Assembly (NCBI GenBank): GCA_036172665.1
Contig: CM069876.1
Coordinates: forward strand, 35,495,001-35,559,000
Source: Prosopocoilus inquinatus
Lineage: Eukaryota; Arthropoda; Insecta; Coleoptera; Lucanidae
Reading direction: 5' to 3'
Length of the DNA stretch: 64,000 nt
Part shown: positions 32,760 through 45,550 of the stretch, in pieces
Layout of the letters: each line of letters starts with the position of its first letter
Position numbering within the stretch: position 1 is the stretch's first letter
Translations under genes and position numbers: made by a program
The notes under the pieces: generated by a model
Told to the model about the DNA's origin: nothing
Database searches by the model: none
What the model saw: only the letters and a program-made list of their open reading frames with translations

Positions 32760-33582
32760 TACATAACGCAAATAATTATGTCTCATAGAAATGAAACGTC
32801 TGTTTTATTTTATTTTATTTTTTGGAATTGAAAAGCGTGCGCTCGTTAAACTACATAACTCTATTCCGCCCTCCCACTGCGTCGTTCGATTCGGTGCGCT
32901 TCCTTTTTCCGCCCTCCTGAAATTTTACCCCGTCATTAAACCTGGCGTGCGTGCCTGTCACGAAATCATCCGCCGAAATAAAAATAAATAACCCGCCGGC
33001 AGACGTTTCATTTCCGCGGGTCACGTAGAACGCATTCGATTCGATTCGTGGCCGAACTGCTTTTTGTAGTCGACGTTTGCTATGCTAGGCAGATAACAAC
33101 GTGGGGCTTCATTAAAAAAAAAAATCGGAATTCGTTCAGTACTATGAAAGTCTGAAATAGAAAAAAATCACTTGTATTCAGAGATACAATGCGCATAGAG
33201 AGCTAAATGAGGACGAAAAAACAATAAAACTGCTGCGAATTCGACCTTTTCGAGGTTCTCATTGGCAGAGAATTTGTCTAATCCGCACAGATAAACTGGT
33301 GGTTGACGAAATGACTTAATTACTGTCGCTCCATTTTGCATTAAAAAATTTACTGAACCTGGTTTTACAGAACTAAAATGACCATCTTAAAACTCTCCCT
33401 ATAAAAACTACAAACAAAATAATCCCTGCCATTCGCTTAATTATTACTAAACCAACATCATTAATAGTATGAAATCTATAAAAATTGTAATCCCCACTAA
33501 TTACATAACAAAAATATCTGCCACCTATCGTGTATGTGTAGAAACAAGATTTGTGCTAAGCCAGTAGCTTCAGTCGTGACGG
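32760..33582. other. No recognisable gene
   Basis: AT-rich DNA with a slightly GC-richer patch at 32860-33060. The frame 32791-32991 has no recognised domain. Confidence 0.4.
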
Positions 33583-33966
33583 GTCTGGGTTAGGGATTGT
33601 AATACCGGTAAATCGCCAAAAATATTCATATTCATATAAATTTTACCGGTAATTTTCCATTTTTTTTACCGGTAATTCGGTAAATTACATAAAGCAATCA
33701 AAATCTAAGGTCTAAGTGGTAGGTACGCGTTTTCTACTTGCGCTTTAAGCGGTTTCTGATACAATGACATGAGTTAGCGTTATACTTGCATCGCAACTAA
33801 GCTAGATTTCATGTCGTTTGACGGTTTCAGTGAAAGTAATTTCGACATCTGAAAAGTTAGATTTTCGCTTTCCTGCTAAAGCACAAGATACAAGATTCGG
33901 CGACAAGTTCATATCTTGGAAAACATTAGAGATAAACATAACACTATACAGGAAGATTCAGGCAAC

Positions 33967-35755
33967 TCTTTCATTAAAAGTTTACGGACTTCTCCTTTGA
34001 ATTTCTGTGTCATATTTTGCACTTATAAGTTAACGATAAGGATCTATCAAAATGTAATATTTTCAATTTTTGGACACTTCTGCTTATACCGGAAGTTGCT
34101 GTCAACTTTCTTATTTTCAATGTAATATCCTATTTTTTATTGCATTTTCGAAATCTTCATAAAATTCTTAAAATATTTTGTGCATCATGTGATACAAGAA
34201 AAATTAACCGTTTTCGGGATATTTTCAATTTTTAAAAATAACTCAGACTTGTAGAACCTTGGTTATGATACTGCCACCTTTATACAACAAAAACCATGAT
34301 TCCCATTTTTGGTCTATAGTAGGCTACAGTAACATTCTTTCAGATCATGTCCAGTTTTGCACTTTATCGCTTACAGGCTGGTTGAAAAGTAACTTCTATT
34401 CGAGCTAATTTCAACTGTCGAAAAGTCATATTTTTTAAATGAAACGCCTAGTATATTTTTATACCATGTGACTGAGGATTGAATGTTCTTTCGTCTTGTA
34501 TTAGTATTCCCTATACCTATATCTTATAGTTCACTCGTTATCGATGATTTCTTTTTAACATCTATTTTTTTCCATTTTTCGGTATTGTTTTTAAATAGTG
34601 GGCTATGAGAACTAGAGAAATTATAATTTTTGAAATCATCCGTCTAGTAGAAATTAAAAACTATTTAATTGCTACGAAGAACCAAAAAATGAATATTCAA
34701 ACACAGACATATTAAATGTATTTGACGATAAAAAGTTCGAAAATTCAAGAAGTTAATAAAAAAATTGTTATATAGAGAAAATGCGTTATTGCTTGGATAC
34801 AGTAGAAAGTTATTACTAATAAATAATAGCCGAGGACAACTTAGAGCCAATATTATAACCAACAATTTGTGTATTATTTTTAATATTTCTGATTTATTTA
34901 GTGGTTTTCATAAAATTTTGTATTCTAAGTGTAAATTTCTTCTTGTAAATGTGTAAACAGTCATACCAAAAAATTCTAATACATGCGGCATATGTAAACA
35001 AAAAGTTCAGATGATAGATGTGTATTTAAATATTATTTGTCGCTTTTTAAAATGAAATTGAAATTACAGTCAGAAATTAATTTAAAAAGCCTCAGTTTGT
35101 TAAATATTCATAGCACACTATTCAGGAATAATACTGAAAAGTGAGAAAATTGATGTGTCAAAGAGAAAATCATGAATAGAAAGAGAAAGGTAAGAGGTGG
35201 ATACAGGGAATGCTAATACAGTTCGAAAGAACATTTAATTCTGATTCTTATGGTATAAAAAAATATTGGCTGTTCTATTTAAAAAACATGCCTTTTTGAC
35301 AATTGAAATCAGTTCGAATAGCAGTTACTTTTCAACCAGCCCGTAAACAATCTTGTGCAAAATTAGTTATGACCTGAAAGCTTATGAGCATAGCCTACTA
35401 CAGGCCAAAAATTGAAATTATGGCTTTTGTTACACAAAGACGGCAGCATCATAAACAAGGTACTGAAACTTTGAACTTTTTTTAAAAAATGGAAATATCT
35501 CTAAAACGGCTAATTTTTCTTGTATCACATGCTACACAAAACATTCTTAGAATTTCATGAAGATTTCAGAAATGCAATAAAAAATGGGGTATTCCATTTA
35601 AAATAAGAAAGTTGACAGCAACTTCCGGTACAAGCGGAAGTGTACGAAAATTGGAAATATTTTATTTTAATAGATCGTTATCGCTAACTTATAACCGCAA
35701 AATATGAAATAGTAATTGAAAGAGGAAGTTCATAAACTTTTAATGAATGGGTTGA
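33967..35755. repeat. Large inverted repeat inside the hAT-like element
   Basis: The arms 33967-34373 and 35346-35755 pair over ~400 bp, including GACAGCAACTTCCGGTA-type and AATTTTTCTTGTATCACATG blocks and AAACTTTTAATGAA at their outer ends. A further block resembling the right arm, AAAATAAGAAAGTTAG...TTTCCGGTAGAG, lies at about 35995-36050, showing a repeated module. Confidence 0.8.
34374..35342. mobile_element. 969 bp nested long-TIR element, TA-flanked
   Basis: The ends CAGGCTGGTTGAAAAGTAAC and (reversed) CGGGCTGGTTGAAAAGTAAC continue as ~160 bp inverted arms. TA lies at 34372-34373 and 35343-35344. It occupies the centre of the larger inverted repeat 33967-35755. Short frames in the AT-rich core have no domain. 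Confidence 0.8.
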
Positions 35756-36116
35756 ACTTTTAATGAATGGGTCACCTTTTACAAAATTCAGAAAAAATTA
35801 TATTTTTTTAAACAGAGAAGAATAATTCTCAATTTTTTTAGTTCATAAAATATGTCAGTTTACTGCAATTATTGTAATTGCCAAAATTTTCAGAAAAATA
35901 TTAATATCTTCAAAACAATTCATTTTAGTCCTGATGTATAGGAATACAAGAAGATGTAGGATAGTTATGAATTCAGAAATATAATCATACGGTATTCTAT
36001 TAAAATAAGAAAGTTAGTATCTATTTCCGGTAGAGCCAGAAGTAACCTACGACTGCTTTTATATTATTTGAAGAGCCACCGATTATTACCATGTACAAAT
36101 TTTTAGCGGCTTGTAA

Positions 36117-36469
36117 AGGAGCCCACAGACTTCGTTCAATTCGCACGGACCTGTTCGAACGCACTAAAAACCCAGTGTGTGGTATAAAAAAAACTGTTTA
36201 ATCGTCGTGCAAAATCTGTTTTGGTTAGATTTTTTGAATGTACGGACAGGAGAGTACATTCTTCAATTGCAGTGTGTGTGTCGTTCGTTCCACCCAGTAC
36301 GTGCAGCATAGGCGCACTGGTCACAGTGATGATTTATAAAGAATTCTTATTCGAATTATTTAATTTGTACAAACATTGATTGTGTGAAAAACAAACCTAT
36401 AATCTCGATTCGCACGATTTAGTTCGTTCGATCCAATTCGTACGAATTGAACGAAGTGTATAGGCCCCT
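36117..36469. mobile_element. 353 bp PIF/Harbinger-type MITE
   Basis: Left AGGAGCCCACAGACTTCGTT and right (reversed) AGGGGCCTATACACTTCGTT give a ~30 bp TIR continuing CAATTCG. TAA is duplicated at 36114-36116 and 36470-36472, the 3 bp TWA target of PIF/Harbinger. It is nested in the 33591-36597 element. Confidence 0.85.
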
Positions 36470-36619
36470 TAAAGTACAGTTTCAAATATATTCCGAAATG
36501 CCACTCACCGTGAATATGCCTGTATTTAATATTAACATTCACCGGTAATTTACCGATAAACTGTAATTGAAAAAAATCGGCAAATTTACAATCTCTAGTC
36601 TGGGTGTTAATTAAAGGCG

Positions 36620-36905
36620 ACAATAAATGAGCGCTCCACCGACCAAATGACTGAAGTGCTTCGGGCTCGTCACAAGTTAATGAAGCAAAACCAGCCTTAC
36701 TTCCTAACGTTCGAGGGAAGGGTTTGCACGAGTTGGAACCTTCGTGACATCAATAGGAATCAACCGAGTATAAAACGACGCGACGTCAAGAATACCCAAT
36801 AACGTTAAAGGTCGAGAGTGGACGCAATTTACTCTCACCGTCGAAATAACCACTCGCAATAAACTGTAATTCACATGAACTAGTTACGTAAAAAAAAGTA
36901 GACGA
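36620..36905 (-). repeat. Partial minus-strand copy of the 573 bp repeat
   Basis: The reverse complement aligns with 2727-3280 from the CGAGTCGTTATTTCAACGG-like block through TTGACGTC to the CAAACGACC-like block. The hAT-like element's right TSD lies directly beside it. Confidence 0.7.
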
Positions 36906-36966
36906 CGGCGGCATTTTATAAATGTCTCGCCATTTTAATATAAACAATCGCTCTTTTCCACACCTG

Positions 36967-37103
36967 GGGCCCGTTCAGGAATAGAAAAAAGAGCGCATTC
37001 TGGGTAATATTCTTTCTCTCTTATGTCAGTAATTTTGTGCATTTTGTTTTCCATTTTAAACGCCCAAAGTGCACTCGCGATAAAGTTTCTGAACGCGCCT
37101 CTG
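36967..37103. mobile_element. 137 bp PIF-like MITE
   Basis: GGGCCCGTTCAGGAATAGAA at the left and, reversed, GGCGCGTTCAGAAACTTTAT at the right form imperfect TIRs. It is the undisrupted relative of 23036-23601. Confidence 0.6.
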
Positions 37104-40100
37104 CAAACGTTTGCGAATAATTACGATTGCGATAATTACATCCGAAAATAGAAACTCCAGACGGTATTGTATATCGTCGGAGTTGCATTGCGAAAATAAA
37201 ACAGAGCGTGAAACCATTTACGTTATAAGGAATCCAATTAAATATTTCGACGGCGCGATGATGGTGTGAAAGAGTTACTATTTTTTTTAATCAAGGACGT
37301 AGTCAGATATAACAAATATATATGTTAATAATATAAAAGAACTTATATGTTGATAACAACCACAATTACACTACGAAAAGAGCTTTACGTGCTCTAATGG
37401 CATTACCTAACTTACACCTAGCTTCTAATCTACTTATAATTTAGTTCCAATTAATTGTTATAAGAACGCAGGATTTTTATATTACTTGCGGAACCGAAGA
37501 GGACCGATGAGTGACGAGGGAGAAATTCAGTATCACTGCGAACTAGTTAGAGATGTTCACATGCACAGGTGTTCTTTACGGTGAGAAATAATGAACGCAA
37601 TAAAAGCAGACGAAATAGGTGCAGCATAAAGCGTTTACCACACACACAATTTCTTAATATTGCGCCATCAAGGGTAAATACGATTTAAGACTCGATGTAC
37701 ATGGCGCTTCCTGAAAAGCGGTTTTCAAACCGTAACATATCCTTAGGAGTCGCTTATTTTTTGTTGCGCCCGATGGTATCTTGTTTTTATTTTTTCCGTA
37801 CCTTCCATCTTATTTGGTTCAAAGTTAACAATGGGGTAGAGACTTTAAACTAAGCCTGTATAAGAAGAATCTGTACAATATCAAACAATCGATATTGCAC
37901 AGATTCTTCTCGTACAGTGTTAGTCTAAATTCCTTTCCACACTGTTAATTTGGAACTAGAAAAAAAGTATAAGGTACAGATAAAGACAAAATTAGGTTAC
38001 GTAGAAACTACTAATTCTTCAGACGTAATTACTTTAGAACATCCACGATGTGACATTGTGCGTACTATGAGCTTCAATCTTTTAAATGTCAAGATAATAT
38101 GTCAGTTTTAACAGTCTTATGTTGCGTGTTGTTTTTGCTCGTGGAGTGTGATTGCTATGTTCGGTGCGACGTAAGCTCTTTGCCATTAGGTTGCGTGCAA
38201 ATCTCCATTTTAGGGCGAGTTTGCGACGCGCTTGGGTGTGCGCGAACGTTGTTCGGGTCACTTAGTATCACGCTAACTCGAGGTGGATGGTGAATTTTGT
38301 TTGTTATGATAAAAGTTTTTGACGTACCCTCATTTTTCGGGTTCTGTTTGTCTGTTTGTGCTGCACGTCTGCCATTTGTTGACTACGTTTTCGCTTTTTT
38401 CCTGGCGTTTTATTAATTTGATGTTGTTTTCTAAAGCAACTTGTACGGGGCTTATTTTCTACCCCTCTGATCGTGAGGTAGCCGCTTTGTAACAAGGTTA
38501 TGAATCCGACACCGCATTTCATATCCGTTTTTTTTGGTGTCGTTGACGCTTCGAGACCAATCCAACGCTCGAGGGGAGACGACTCTTTATCTGCCGTCCT
38601 GAAAACATCCCAGGCGGGATACGCTGTTGCGAGTGGAATTTTCCCATCACGTAAGATTGTTCCAATATTTTCTTTTCTTCTCTACGTTCAACTCCCGGCT
38701 TAGACGTCGTGTGGAACGTCGCCCTCCCACTGAACGGCGCGACTTTTGAATTTTTGCGGCGGCGACCTTACTTTGAATTTGCCCTTGACGAGAACATCTA
38801 AGAACACACCTTCCCGGCCGTATGGTGTTCCGGACACATTTGAGTTGCGTAACCACTGCTGGCTCCCTTTCCCGTAACATCTCTAGAGTTTTCCCACGCC
38901 GTCTCCACTGAGTGGGCACCTTTTCCGATTTTTAATAATATTTTATAAAACTTAGGGCGCTATTATTCTTATGCAAATTTTCGAGCATTCTCTTTCAACT
39001 GTCCAGGACTATACAACCGCTCGTATTCACACTTGGTAACGGAAAGAAAAATCGAACGACTTAGATGATGAAGGAATTTCAAGAAGACATGAAAAGTAAA
39101 CGATGCGACTCAAATAACGAAGCAAAAAGAAGGAAGAACAAAAAAAAAGGTGTAGAGTTTCTTAACAAACAGGAAACAAAATTTAAATATACGAAAGGAA
39201 TAAGAAAGCAAAGGCGACGAATAAAGTCACCAAAGTTAACTGATTAAAGCCACGTTTAAATCTGTCGTGATTAATTATTGTAATTAAACACAAACCTTAA
39301 TTGCAGAGTTATTCTCGTTTAAACATTTAATTAATTATAGTGTATGTAACGCATCAGCAAAGTTGAAAAGATGTCAAGGGTACCACGCGTAAATGCAAGC
39401 CAAAATCGTTGTTTCGGATGTTATTTAACGCAGGTTTCTCACAAAATACGTAATACTAATAAATAACCAGCTGCATCTACAATATACCTACATATTTAGG
39501 TCGGCTAATTTTGAACGACCCCACAATTTTCTTAAAATACCGATCTTTGTCAAGGTCGGAATATTTAGGCCACCTAATATAATTTTATTTGAATCGCGCT
39601 AAGTTAAACAAAATCTTAATAAAGCCTGGCGTAGACGAAAGGCCGTTCAGGTGCCGTCTGAATCAAGGCAAATGCGATGAGAGTCCAGTCTGAACAAAAA
39701 AATACAATGGTGATTATCGAGCGGCTCGAGGTAATTTATTTGGTTCATCAAGTGCGCTAGAAGTGCGTCAGAGTCATAAAACTATTATTTATTTACATTG
39801 TTTGAACGGCGCCGATTTACTGCTAATCTATCAGGGATTATCGGTGCTTAATTTCTTAACGACTTTTATAACGCCGAAATAAAAACAGAATCGTCGGAAA
39901 TATGTAAATAGATTTGGCAAGAAATTATATTAGTAGTTTTCCCCAGAAAATATGGAATTTTATTATTCCTTAAAACGAAAAATAAAATTCGATGTTCTAA
40001 GGTAGTGGCAACATACGTCGAAACGGTTTGATTGATTAAATTAATGCAAATTGTCTAAAGTTACACCTCGTTTTAAGAAAGCTGATACTAATGATTTTGA

Positions 40101-40130
40101 TCTTTATCGAAATTGACACGATAGTAAAGC
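37104..40130. other. No recognisable gene; CpG-rich patch and hairpin
   Basis: A hairpin at 37864-37909 pairs AGAAGAATCTGT and AATATC across an 8 bp loop. At 38099-38925 CpG density and GC content rise; frames there (38099-38293 with a hydrophobic start, 38500-38703, 38647-38919 minus) overlap on both strands and match no domain I know. A basic frame at 39065-39247 is likewise unsupported. Confidence 0.35.
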
Positions 40131-40132
40131 TT

Positions 40133-40482
40133 TGGTTTCCTAGGACAGCGATATCGCAATGTAGCGGCCGCCATATGAGTAAATAACGACGAGTAGCGTT
40201 GAAAAATGAGCAAAAGAAAAACCAAATAAGCAAAAGAAGTATATTTATTTCACATATTTCATCATTTCAACTCGGTTTGACATTACTAACATATTTGGAA
40301 AATGAGAATTCACTAAAAAAATTTAAAATTCCAAACTTTTTACATTTTCTTACGTAACGGTAACATTTACCACTTTCTAGCAAAGCAGGAAAATTACTTA
40401 ATATTCGAAGCACGTGTTTTATGAAGTCATTCATCACCAATTTGCAACCGCTGTTTTACGGTACCGCTATCCTAGGAAACTA
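40133..40482. mobile_element. ~350 bp MITE with GTTTCCTAGGATAGCG ends
   Basis: TTTCCTAGGACAGCGATATC on the left pairs with the reverse of GTACCGCTATCCTAGGAAAC on the right (~22 bp). The right flank is TA, the left TG, so a TA target with one change is possible. Confidence 0.6.
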
Positions 40483-40513
40483 GAGCGTTAATGAGGAAAC
40501 TAGAGCGTTAATG
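40474..40513 (+). repeat. 20 bp tandem duplication
   Basis: AGGAAACTAGAGCGTTAATG is present twice head to tail at the right edge of the preceding MITE. Confidence 0.85.
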
Positions 40514-41115
40514 TCAATCTTTCCTAAAATGAAAAAAAATCGAAAAAGTACAAAACTTTAAACTGACTTTACACAGGATTTAACACTGTTAATAGTGTCG
40601 CGAAAAGCCTTCTGCGCCTTCACCATGACAAGCAGAGACTTTCGGGTCTTAGGGGCGTAGGTAGAGCTTCTTAAATAATCAAGTTACAAAAATATACCTC
40701 ATTATTAAGATTTGCTTTAAATTAATCTCTGGGAGTCGGGTTTTTTTCTGTTAGTCCGGGGTTCCCTTTCGTCCTTGACGCAGACGGTGCTAGGGGTCGT
40801 GTGGAGTGGACGTACTTCAGTACTGTTGTACGGAGCTCGGTGGCCTTGAAGTGTTTTCATGTGGCTTACAGGCGGCTTCTCCAAGGTGTTCGATTAACCG
40901 ACCCAGGTGGCAAAGCGACGATAGAAGCTGAATTATTGAATCGAAGTCCGATGTCGACGTGGTTAAAGATCCAGGGGCAACGGCGACGGCGCCTTTCGGG
41001 GATGGAAGACTGCACGGTCTCTTTAAGGTGAATCGTTTTACCGACGACTAAAGTTCAAAATTCGGTTCGGACTATTTAAGCGGGTTTGTTTACAAAAATT
41101 TGCTTGCCTAAAACT
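40514..41115. other. No recognisable gene
   Basis: A GC-richer tract at 40740-41030 carries one open frame (40801-41031) without a recognisable domain. Nothing else seen. Confidence 0.4.
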
Positions 41116-41224
41116 TTTTCACCTCCTGATAAATTTATCTGCCAGGTAATATCCCCGGAAACTACTACTGATTTTTTTTACAAGGTTAATACCTGGTAGG
41201 TAAATTTATCAGGAGGTGAAAAAA
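41116..41224. repeat. Hairpin with ~33 bp arms
   Basis: TTTTTCACCTCCTGATAAAT and onward pairs with its complement at 41190-41224; loop contains ATATCCCCGGAAACTACTAC. It directly abuts the tandem duplication that follows. Confidence 0.75.
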
Positions 41225-41225
41225 A

Positions 41226-41915
41226 TCGGGTTTAACCCTGAGTTTGCGAAATACTTGCGACGCTCGCGTTCCAGCTACATAACCTGCGCGTCGTTTTTGT
41301 CTCCGAGTTTTAGAGTTTCGTAAATGCAATGTGATTACGGACTGGTTATGCATAAAGTTTAAGTGTGTTAATTATTTTCGTAATTTTTAAATTGTCTTAT
41401 AAAAAAAATCTAATTGCGACAATAGCAATGTAATAATATTAAAAACGAGCACTAAAACTGTCGTGAATACTCGACATTTGCGATTAAGGTGTGAATAAAT
41501 ATCGAAGAAATGTTACTAACTTTTGTTGCTATCAATAACCGTTGCTGTTAATAAAATTTTTGTTGCTAATCGGGTCTAACCCTGAGTTTGCGAAATGCTT
41601 GCCACGCTCGCGTTCCAGTTACATAACCTGCGCGTCGTTTTTGTCTCCAAGTTCTAGAGTTTCGTAAATCCAATGTGATTACGCACTGGTTATGCATAAA
41701 GTTTAAGTGTGTTAATTATTTTCGTAATTTTTAAATTGTTTTATAAAAAAAATCTAATTGCGACAATAGCAATGTAATAATATTAAAAGCGAGCACTAAA
41801 ACTGTCGTGAATACTCGACATTTGCGATTAACATGTGAATAAATATCGAAGAAATATTACTAACTTTTGTTGCTATTAATAACCGTTGCTGTTAATAAAA
41901 TTTTTGTTGCTAATC
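41226..41915 (+). repeat. 344 bp tandem duplication
   Basis: Unit 1 (41226-41569) and unit 2 (41570-41915) start TCGGGTTTAACCCTGAG / TCGGGTCTAACCCTGAG and end TTTTTGTTGCTAA. I count about 14-16 substitutions, so identity is near 96%. No open frame is conserved across both. Confidence 0.88.
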
Positions 41916-43064
41916 GCAAGTGATCGTAGGATGTCGCTGTTCTATTTGTTGCTGTTAGCATTTTTTTTCCATTAACATATTCATAACATAACATGTTGAG
42001 ACGCCGACAAGTTTACACAGGTTGCGTTTGCACGCCACCGCGGCCGCGCCAATGTGATTAGCGCTTAAATTCAATTGAATGCGTTCAGATGAATCCGGTC
42101 TAAGTGTCTTGGTTCGATCTTTAGCAATAGTCTTTCCAGCGCTAGAATGTTAATTACATATTTGTTACTAACGTTTTTTGCTATTAACATGTTTTTGTTT
42201 CTTTTTCAGTGTGGACACACCTTTATAAAATTTTTTAAAGTTTTTTTAAGCCCGAGAAAGTGGAAGAAGATTCCAATTCTTCACTGAATTAAGAGAACCT
42301 CAAGCAAGAAGAAGGTACATATTAGAAATTAAAAAACGTAAGATTCTCGATTTTGAAACTAGTTTGAAACTTGTTAAGTTTTGCTAATTATTTAATTTTT
42401 GAACTAAGGAAAAAAATTGTTTTGAATGCAATGCAATTCGAGAATCTTAGTAAATTAATGACAAAGTCTCAAAGTTTTTGTTTTCGGACAAAATGTTATT
42501 TTTTTATTGCATTACATTATTTTTTTTTTAATTTTGTTTTTGGTAAAAACTAATGCCATCCGTTAGAAGACTTGGTATTTCCATCCAAACCTATCTGCTG
42601 CAACCAACTTAATTTCATTAAGTATTTTTTTCTGTGGTAGTCAATTCTTTTTGAGATATTTTTTAATATGTATGTTATTTTCTCTTTCTCTTAATTTTAC
42701 GTCTTGTTCTACTTGTCAGTTCCTTGCATTGAGCATGTTTGTTGTAAAAGAACATAAGTATCCATGAAGCAGGTTCTAAAATAAGAAGAAGAAAAATATA
42801 AAGATAAGAAGCTTGCAAGAAACAAAAAGACAACTTTCTGGGAAGAACGGGTTGTAAAGTATATTTGGAAAGAAAATATGAGAAACGAAGGAATCGGAAA
42901 GAATGGAAACAAAATTACGTTTTTGTTCGCAAATCAACATCGTTAGCGAAAGCAAGCGGACAGTGAACAAACAAATCGATCCATTTTGATGTCCGAATTT
43001 TAGATCCTTTTAAAACTTATTGAATTCAGCAAGAAGCAAGAAACAACGTATTTATGAAAGAAAA
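41916..43064. other. No recognisable gene
   Basis: AT-rich DNA, purine-rich on the plus strand at about 42770-42910. Short frames lack domains. Confidence 0.4.
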
Positions 43065-43326
43065 ATTTTTTTTCTGTGGTATTTGTGGGGTCCTAGGTCT
43101 TGGACTTGTCAGGACCTCAGGAGCGGGAGTGTATTTTTTTTGTGTGTAAAGTGTTCCATGGCTTTGTTACTTCCAACCACCTCGCTGTTGAAGGGGAAAG
43201 AGTGTCGAATTTTCTCCCCAACACTGAAGGGTACCTGAAGTGAGTAACGACCCCCGATAAATATTTCAAGCTGGTGCGAACCCACGACCTTACGGCCGGT
43301 CCCTTACCACTGAACCATTCAGGCGT
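43065..43326 (-). mobile_element. tRNA-derived SINE
   Basis: The minus strand from 43326 reads a tRNA-like head: box A TGGTTCAGTGGTAAGG and, ~35 bp later, box B GGGTTCGCACC, the internal RNA polymerase III promoter. An unrelated ~190 bp body follows and ends in an A-rich tail at 43065-43074. Length ~260 bp suits a SINE. The tRNA part does not fold as an intact tRNA gene by eye; TSDs were not clear. Confidence 0.75.
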
Positions 43327-44288
43327 TAAATTAAAAATAAATTATTCTAGTAATCAATAACAATAATTATTAGACTGGTGTTAATCAATCTCATGCAATT
43401 CAAATTAAATCAAGAAACTATCAGATCTACAGTGTGGTCATCATGAAACGGCTGATAATATTGAAGAATTCAATGAAATTTATTTTGTACCTGGAGACCC
43501 AAAATACCTTCCCCTCAACTATGTCTAAAGAACGATTTAGTAAAAAGCAACGTTGTTATTAAGGGCACCACTAACGCTTAAAATAAGTAGCAATAATCAA
43601 TTCAAGATGTTGGCAATAAATTTTGAAAGAAAAGTGCTTCGGTGTTAAGGGAAAATGAAACCGAAAGCAACGACGATCGTAACCTAGAGATTTTTCTAAA
43701 GCAAAATAGATAAATACAACCCTTGAGATACTGATTGGTTTGTTTCTTCTTCTTTCTGGTTCTTCAGCTTGTTCTTGACCAACTTGTCCAGATATGTACG
43801 TCCGCTTTGAAAATATTATTTACGCGAAGCGTTGAAATTTATACGCAATTTACGATGCAAACGATCGCTTCGAATTCCTACCGTGTAGGGTTTATGCAGG
43901 AAATAAATTCGTGTTAGTAGCCATTATGTTTAAAGACCGAAGGTAAATATAAGAGACGAAATGTTTTTTATGGGTTTCGAGTCAACGTTTGTGATGTATG
44001 TACAGTGGACGGAATTTCAAGACCTCTTTTTCTAATCGATGAACGCAGCAGCGATGTATTATGTACGGCCATTCGCAACTAAAATGCACCCCCTTCTGTT
44101 AAACATGGAAGTAGTAACTGACAAAATCAATGCTTCGAGATGTTCCTCATTTAGTAAAATTTGTTGAGCCACTAAGTTTAAATATTTTATTGAAAATTAA
44201 ATGTAAGATTTGTTAAGAGGTTGCAAAGCAGAATTTAATAAGCCAAAACATGTAGGTCATGAAACGTCATAAGCCAAGCATGTAGGCG
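43327..44288. other. No recognisable gene
   Basis: AT-rich; TACAGTGGACGGAATTTCAA near 44000 looks like a lone Tc1-type end, unpaired. Nothing else supported. Confidence 0.35.
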
Positions 44289-44405
44289 TGGGTCTAGAAC
44301 AATTCACCGCCGCCGATTTACCATCGCCAATTCACCGTCGCCGATTTGCCGTAGGTACAATTCGCCGTCGGCAAACTCGCCGTCCGTAAATGCGCCGTCA
44401 GCGAT
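44289..44405 (-). repeat. Lone end of the GCCG-repeat (Mutator-like) family
   Basis: GTGGGTCTAGAACAATTCACCGCCG at the left begins with the same GGGTCTA tip (next bases TTCACCGC versus TTCCACCGC) as the reverse of the right end of the 58367-61665 element. Six or so copies of an AATTCGCCGTCGNC-like ~18 bp subterminal repeat follow. The partner end is absent. Confidence 0.5.
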
Positions 44406-45379
44406 TAAAGTTTTAAATGCAGGTACACATCCAAATAATAATTATACGTCAATAAAATAAAAAAGCTAACTAATTCAACTTCGTACTCAGCATCGACAAA
44501 TCCCAAAGATGGTGTCTACTATTCCTCCAACTTGATTCCTTGCACCATTTTTGTTACTTTCTGCTATTTTTTTTTCTTCTACGAATAGAATAAGAAAGGA
44601 ATATAATCAGAAAATAATTTGTTCCTTCTCGATCTTTCCTCCAGTACGTAGTTTTTTTTTTTTGTAAATGTTCTCGAGTTTTGAAAGACTGAATTGTTTT
44701 AATTGTAAGTAAAATGGTGCATTCAAGCTATGGAATACAATATTGCTAATATCTTCTGCTCGGATTGTAGCAGATCTAATTGAAGTTTGATTCTGTTAAA
44801 ACGGGCAATTACGCTTCGTATAAAGAGAGTAGCTTCAATGAGCGTCAATTGAACGCAAGCGTAACAAGCAACGGACTGCATAATTAATTGCTGTGTCCAG
44901 GCGTTTCTGCTTAAGTGAAAACTCGAAGTTTTTTTTATGGCGCATAGAAATATTAAAAAGCGTAATCCGAAACACTGAAAAAGAAAGAAGTCCATCATCC
45001 TTCTTGAACTTGAACACCTTCCGGATTGTTATCCGCACTAGATATTCCTCCACGCTACTAAAATACATGTGAAATTCGCGTTGTTTTATGTTATTGCAGG
45101 CTGTACTCCACAATCAAATCAAAATCAATCAAAACTTGTAAAAATGTAAACTGAAAATGCACGCGCAAAACCAAAAAAAGAAATTTGGTCCTGGACTACT
45201 TTTTATTGCGGAGACGTGACATGTTAGGTGATCGGAAATAAAATGATTCAGAGTTTTATAGGTAAAACATTTAAAAAAGAATTGGTTTATAGAATTTAAT
45301 CGTGATATTTTAATGGTTTCATAATATAGGAGTTGTAACACGAAACGTTGATGTTGAAAATTAACTCCGACATGGGGAA
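44406..45379. other. No recognisable gene
   Basis: Several minus-strand frames of 87-92 codons overlap in AT-rich DNA; none has a recognisable domain. Confidence 0.4.
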
Positions 45380-45434
45380 AAAATTGAATCATGGCCTGCC
45401 TAGATAGTACCTAGAAAGGCCATGATTCAATTTT
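45380..45434. repeat. Hairpin with 18 bp arms
   Basis: AAAATTGAATCATGGCCT at 45380-45397 is complementary to 45417-45434; the loop itself contains a short TAGATAGTACCTA. Confidence 0.8.
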
Positions 45435-45550
45435 CGATTCAATTTGTTTTTCGATTGTTTTCCTTTTTGTTTCTGCTCTGCCTATTACTTGCTGCTCTAC
45501 GTCAACAACCTTGCAGAAACTTTTTTGCGATAGAAAAATATTGTAGAGGG

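Larger units (their letters stand above)
33591..36597. mobile_element. 3.0 kb hAT-like element with 8 bp TSD
   Basis: The ends TAGGGATTGTAA and (reversed) TAGAGATTGTAA form a short TIR, and GTCTGGGT is duplicated exactly at 33583-33590 and 36598-36605; an 8 bp TSD with such ends fits hAT. ACCGGTAA-rich subterminal repeats occur at both ends. Inside are large inverted arms (about 33967-34373 and 35346-35755), a nested TA-flanked element (34374-35342), a diverged repeat of arm sequence at 35900-36060, and a nested PIF-type MITE (36117-36469). No hAT transposase is recognisable. Confidence 0.88.

Noticed and set aside
38099..38293. Secreted small protein with hydrophobic start
   Set aside because: Hydrophobic N-terminus alone is weak; no domain, no conserved context and other frames overlap.
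43265..43326. Functional tRNA gene on the minus strand
   Set aside because: Box A and box B are present, but it lacks clean cloverleaf pairing and is followed by a SINE body and A-tail.
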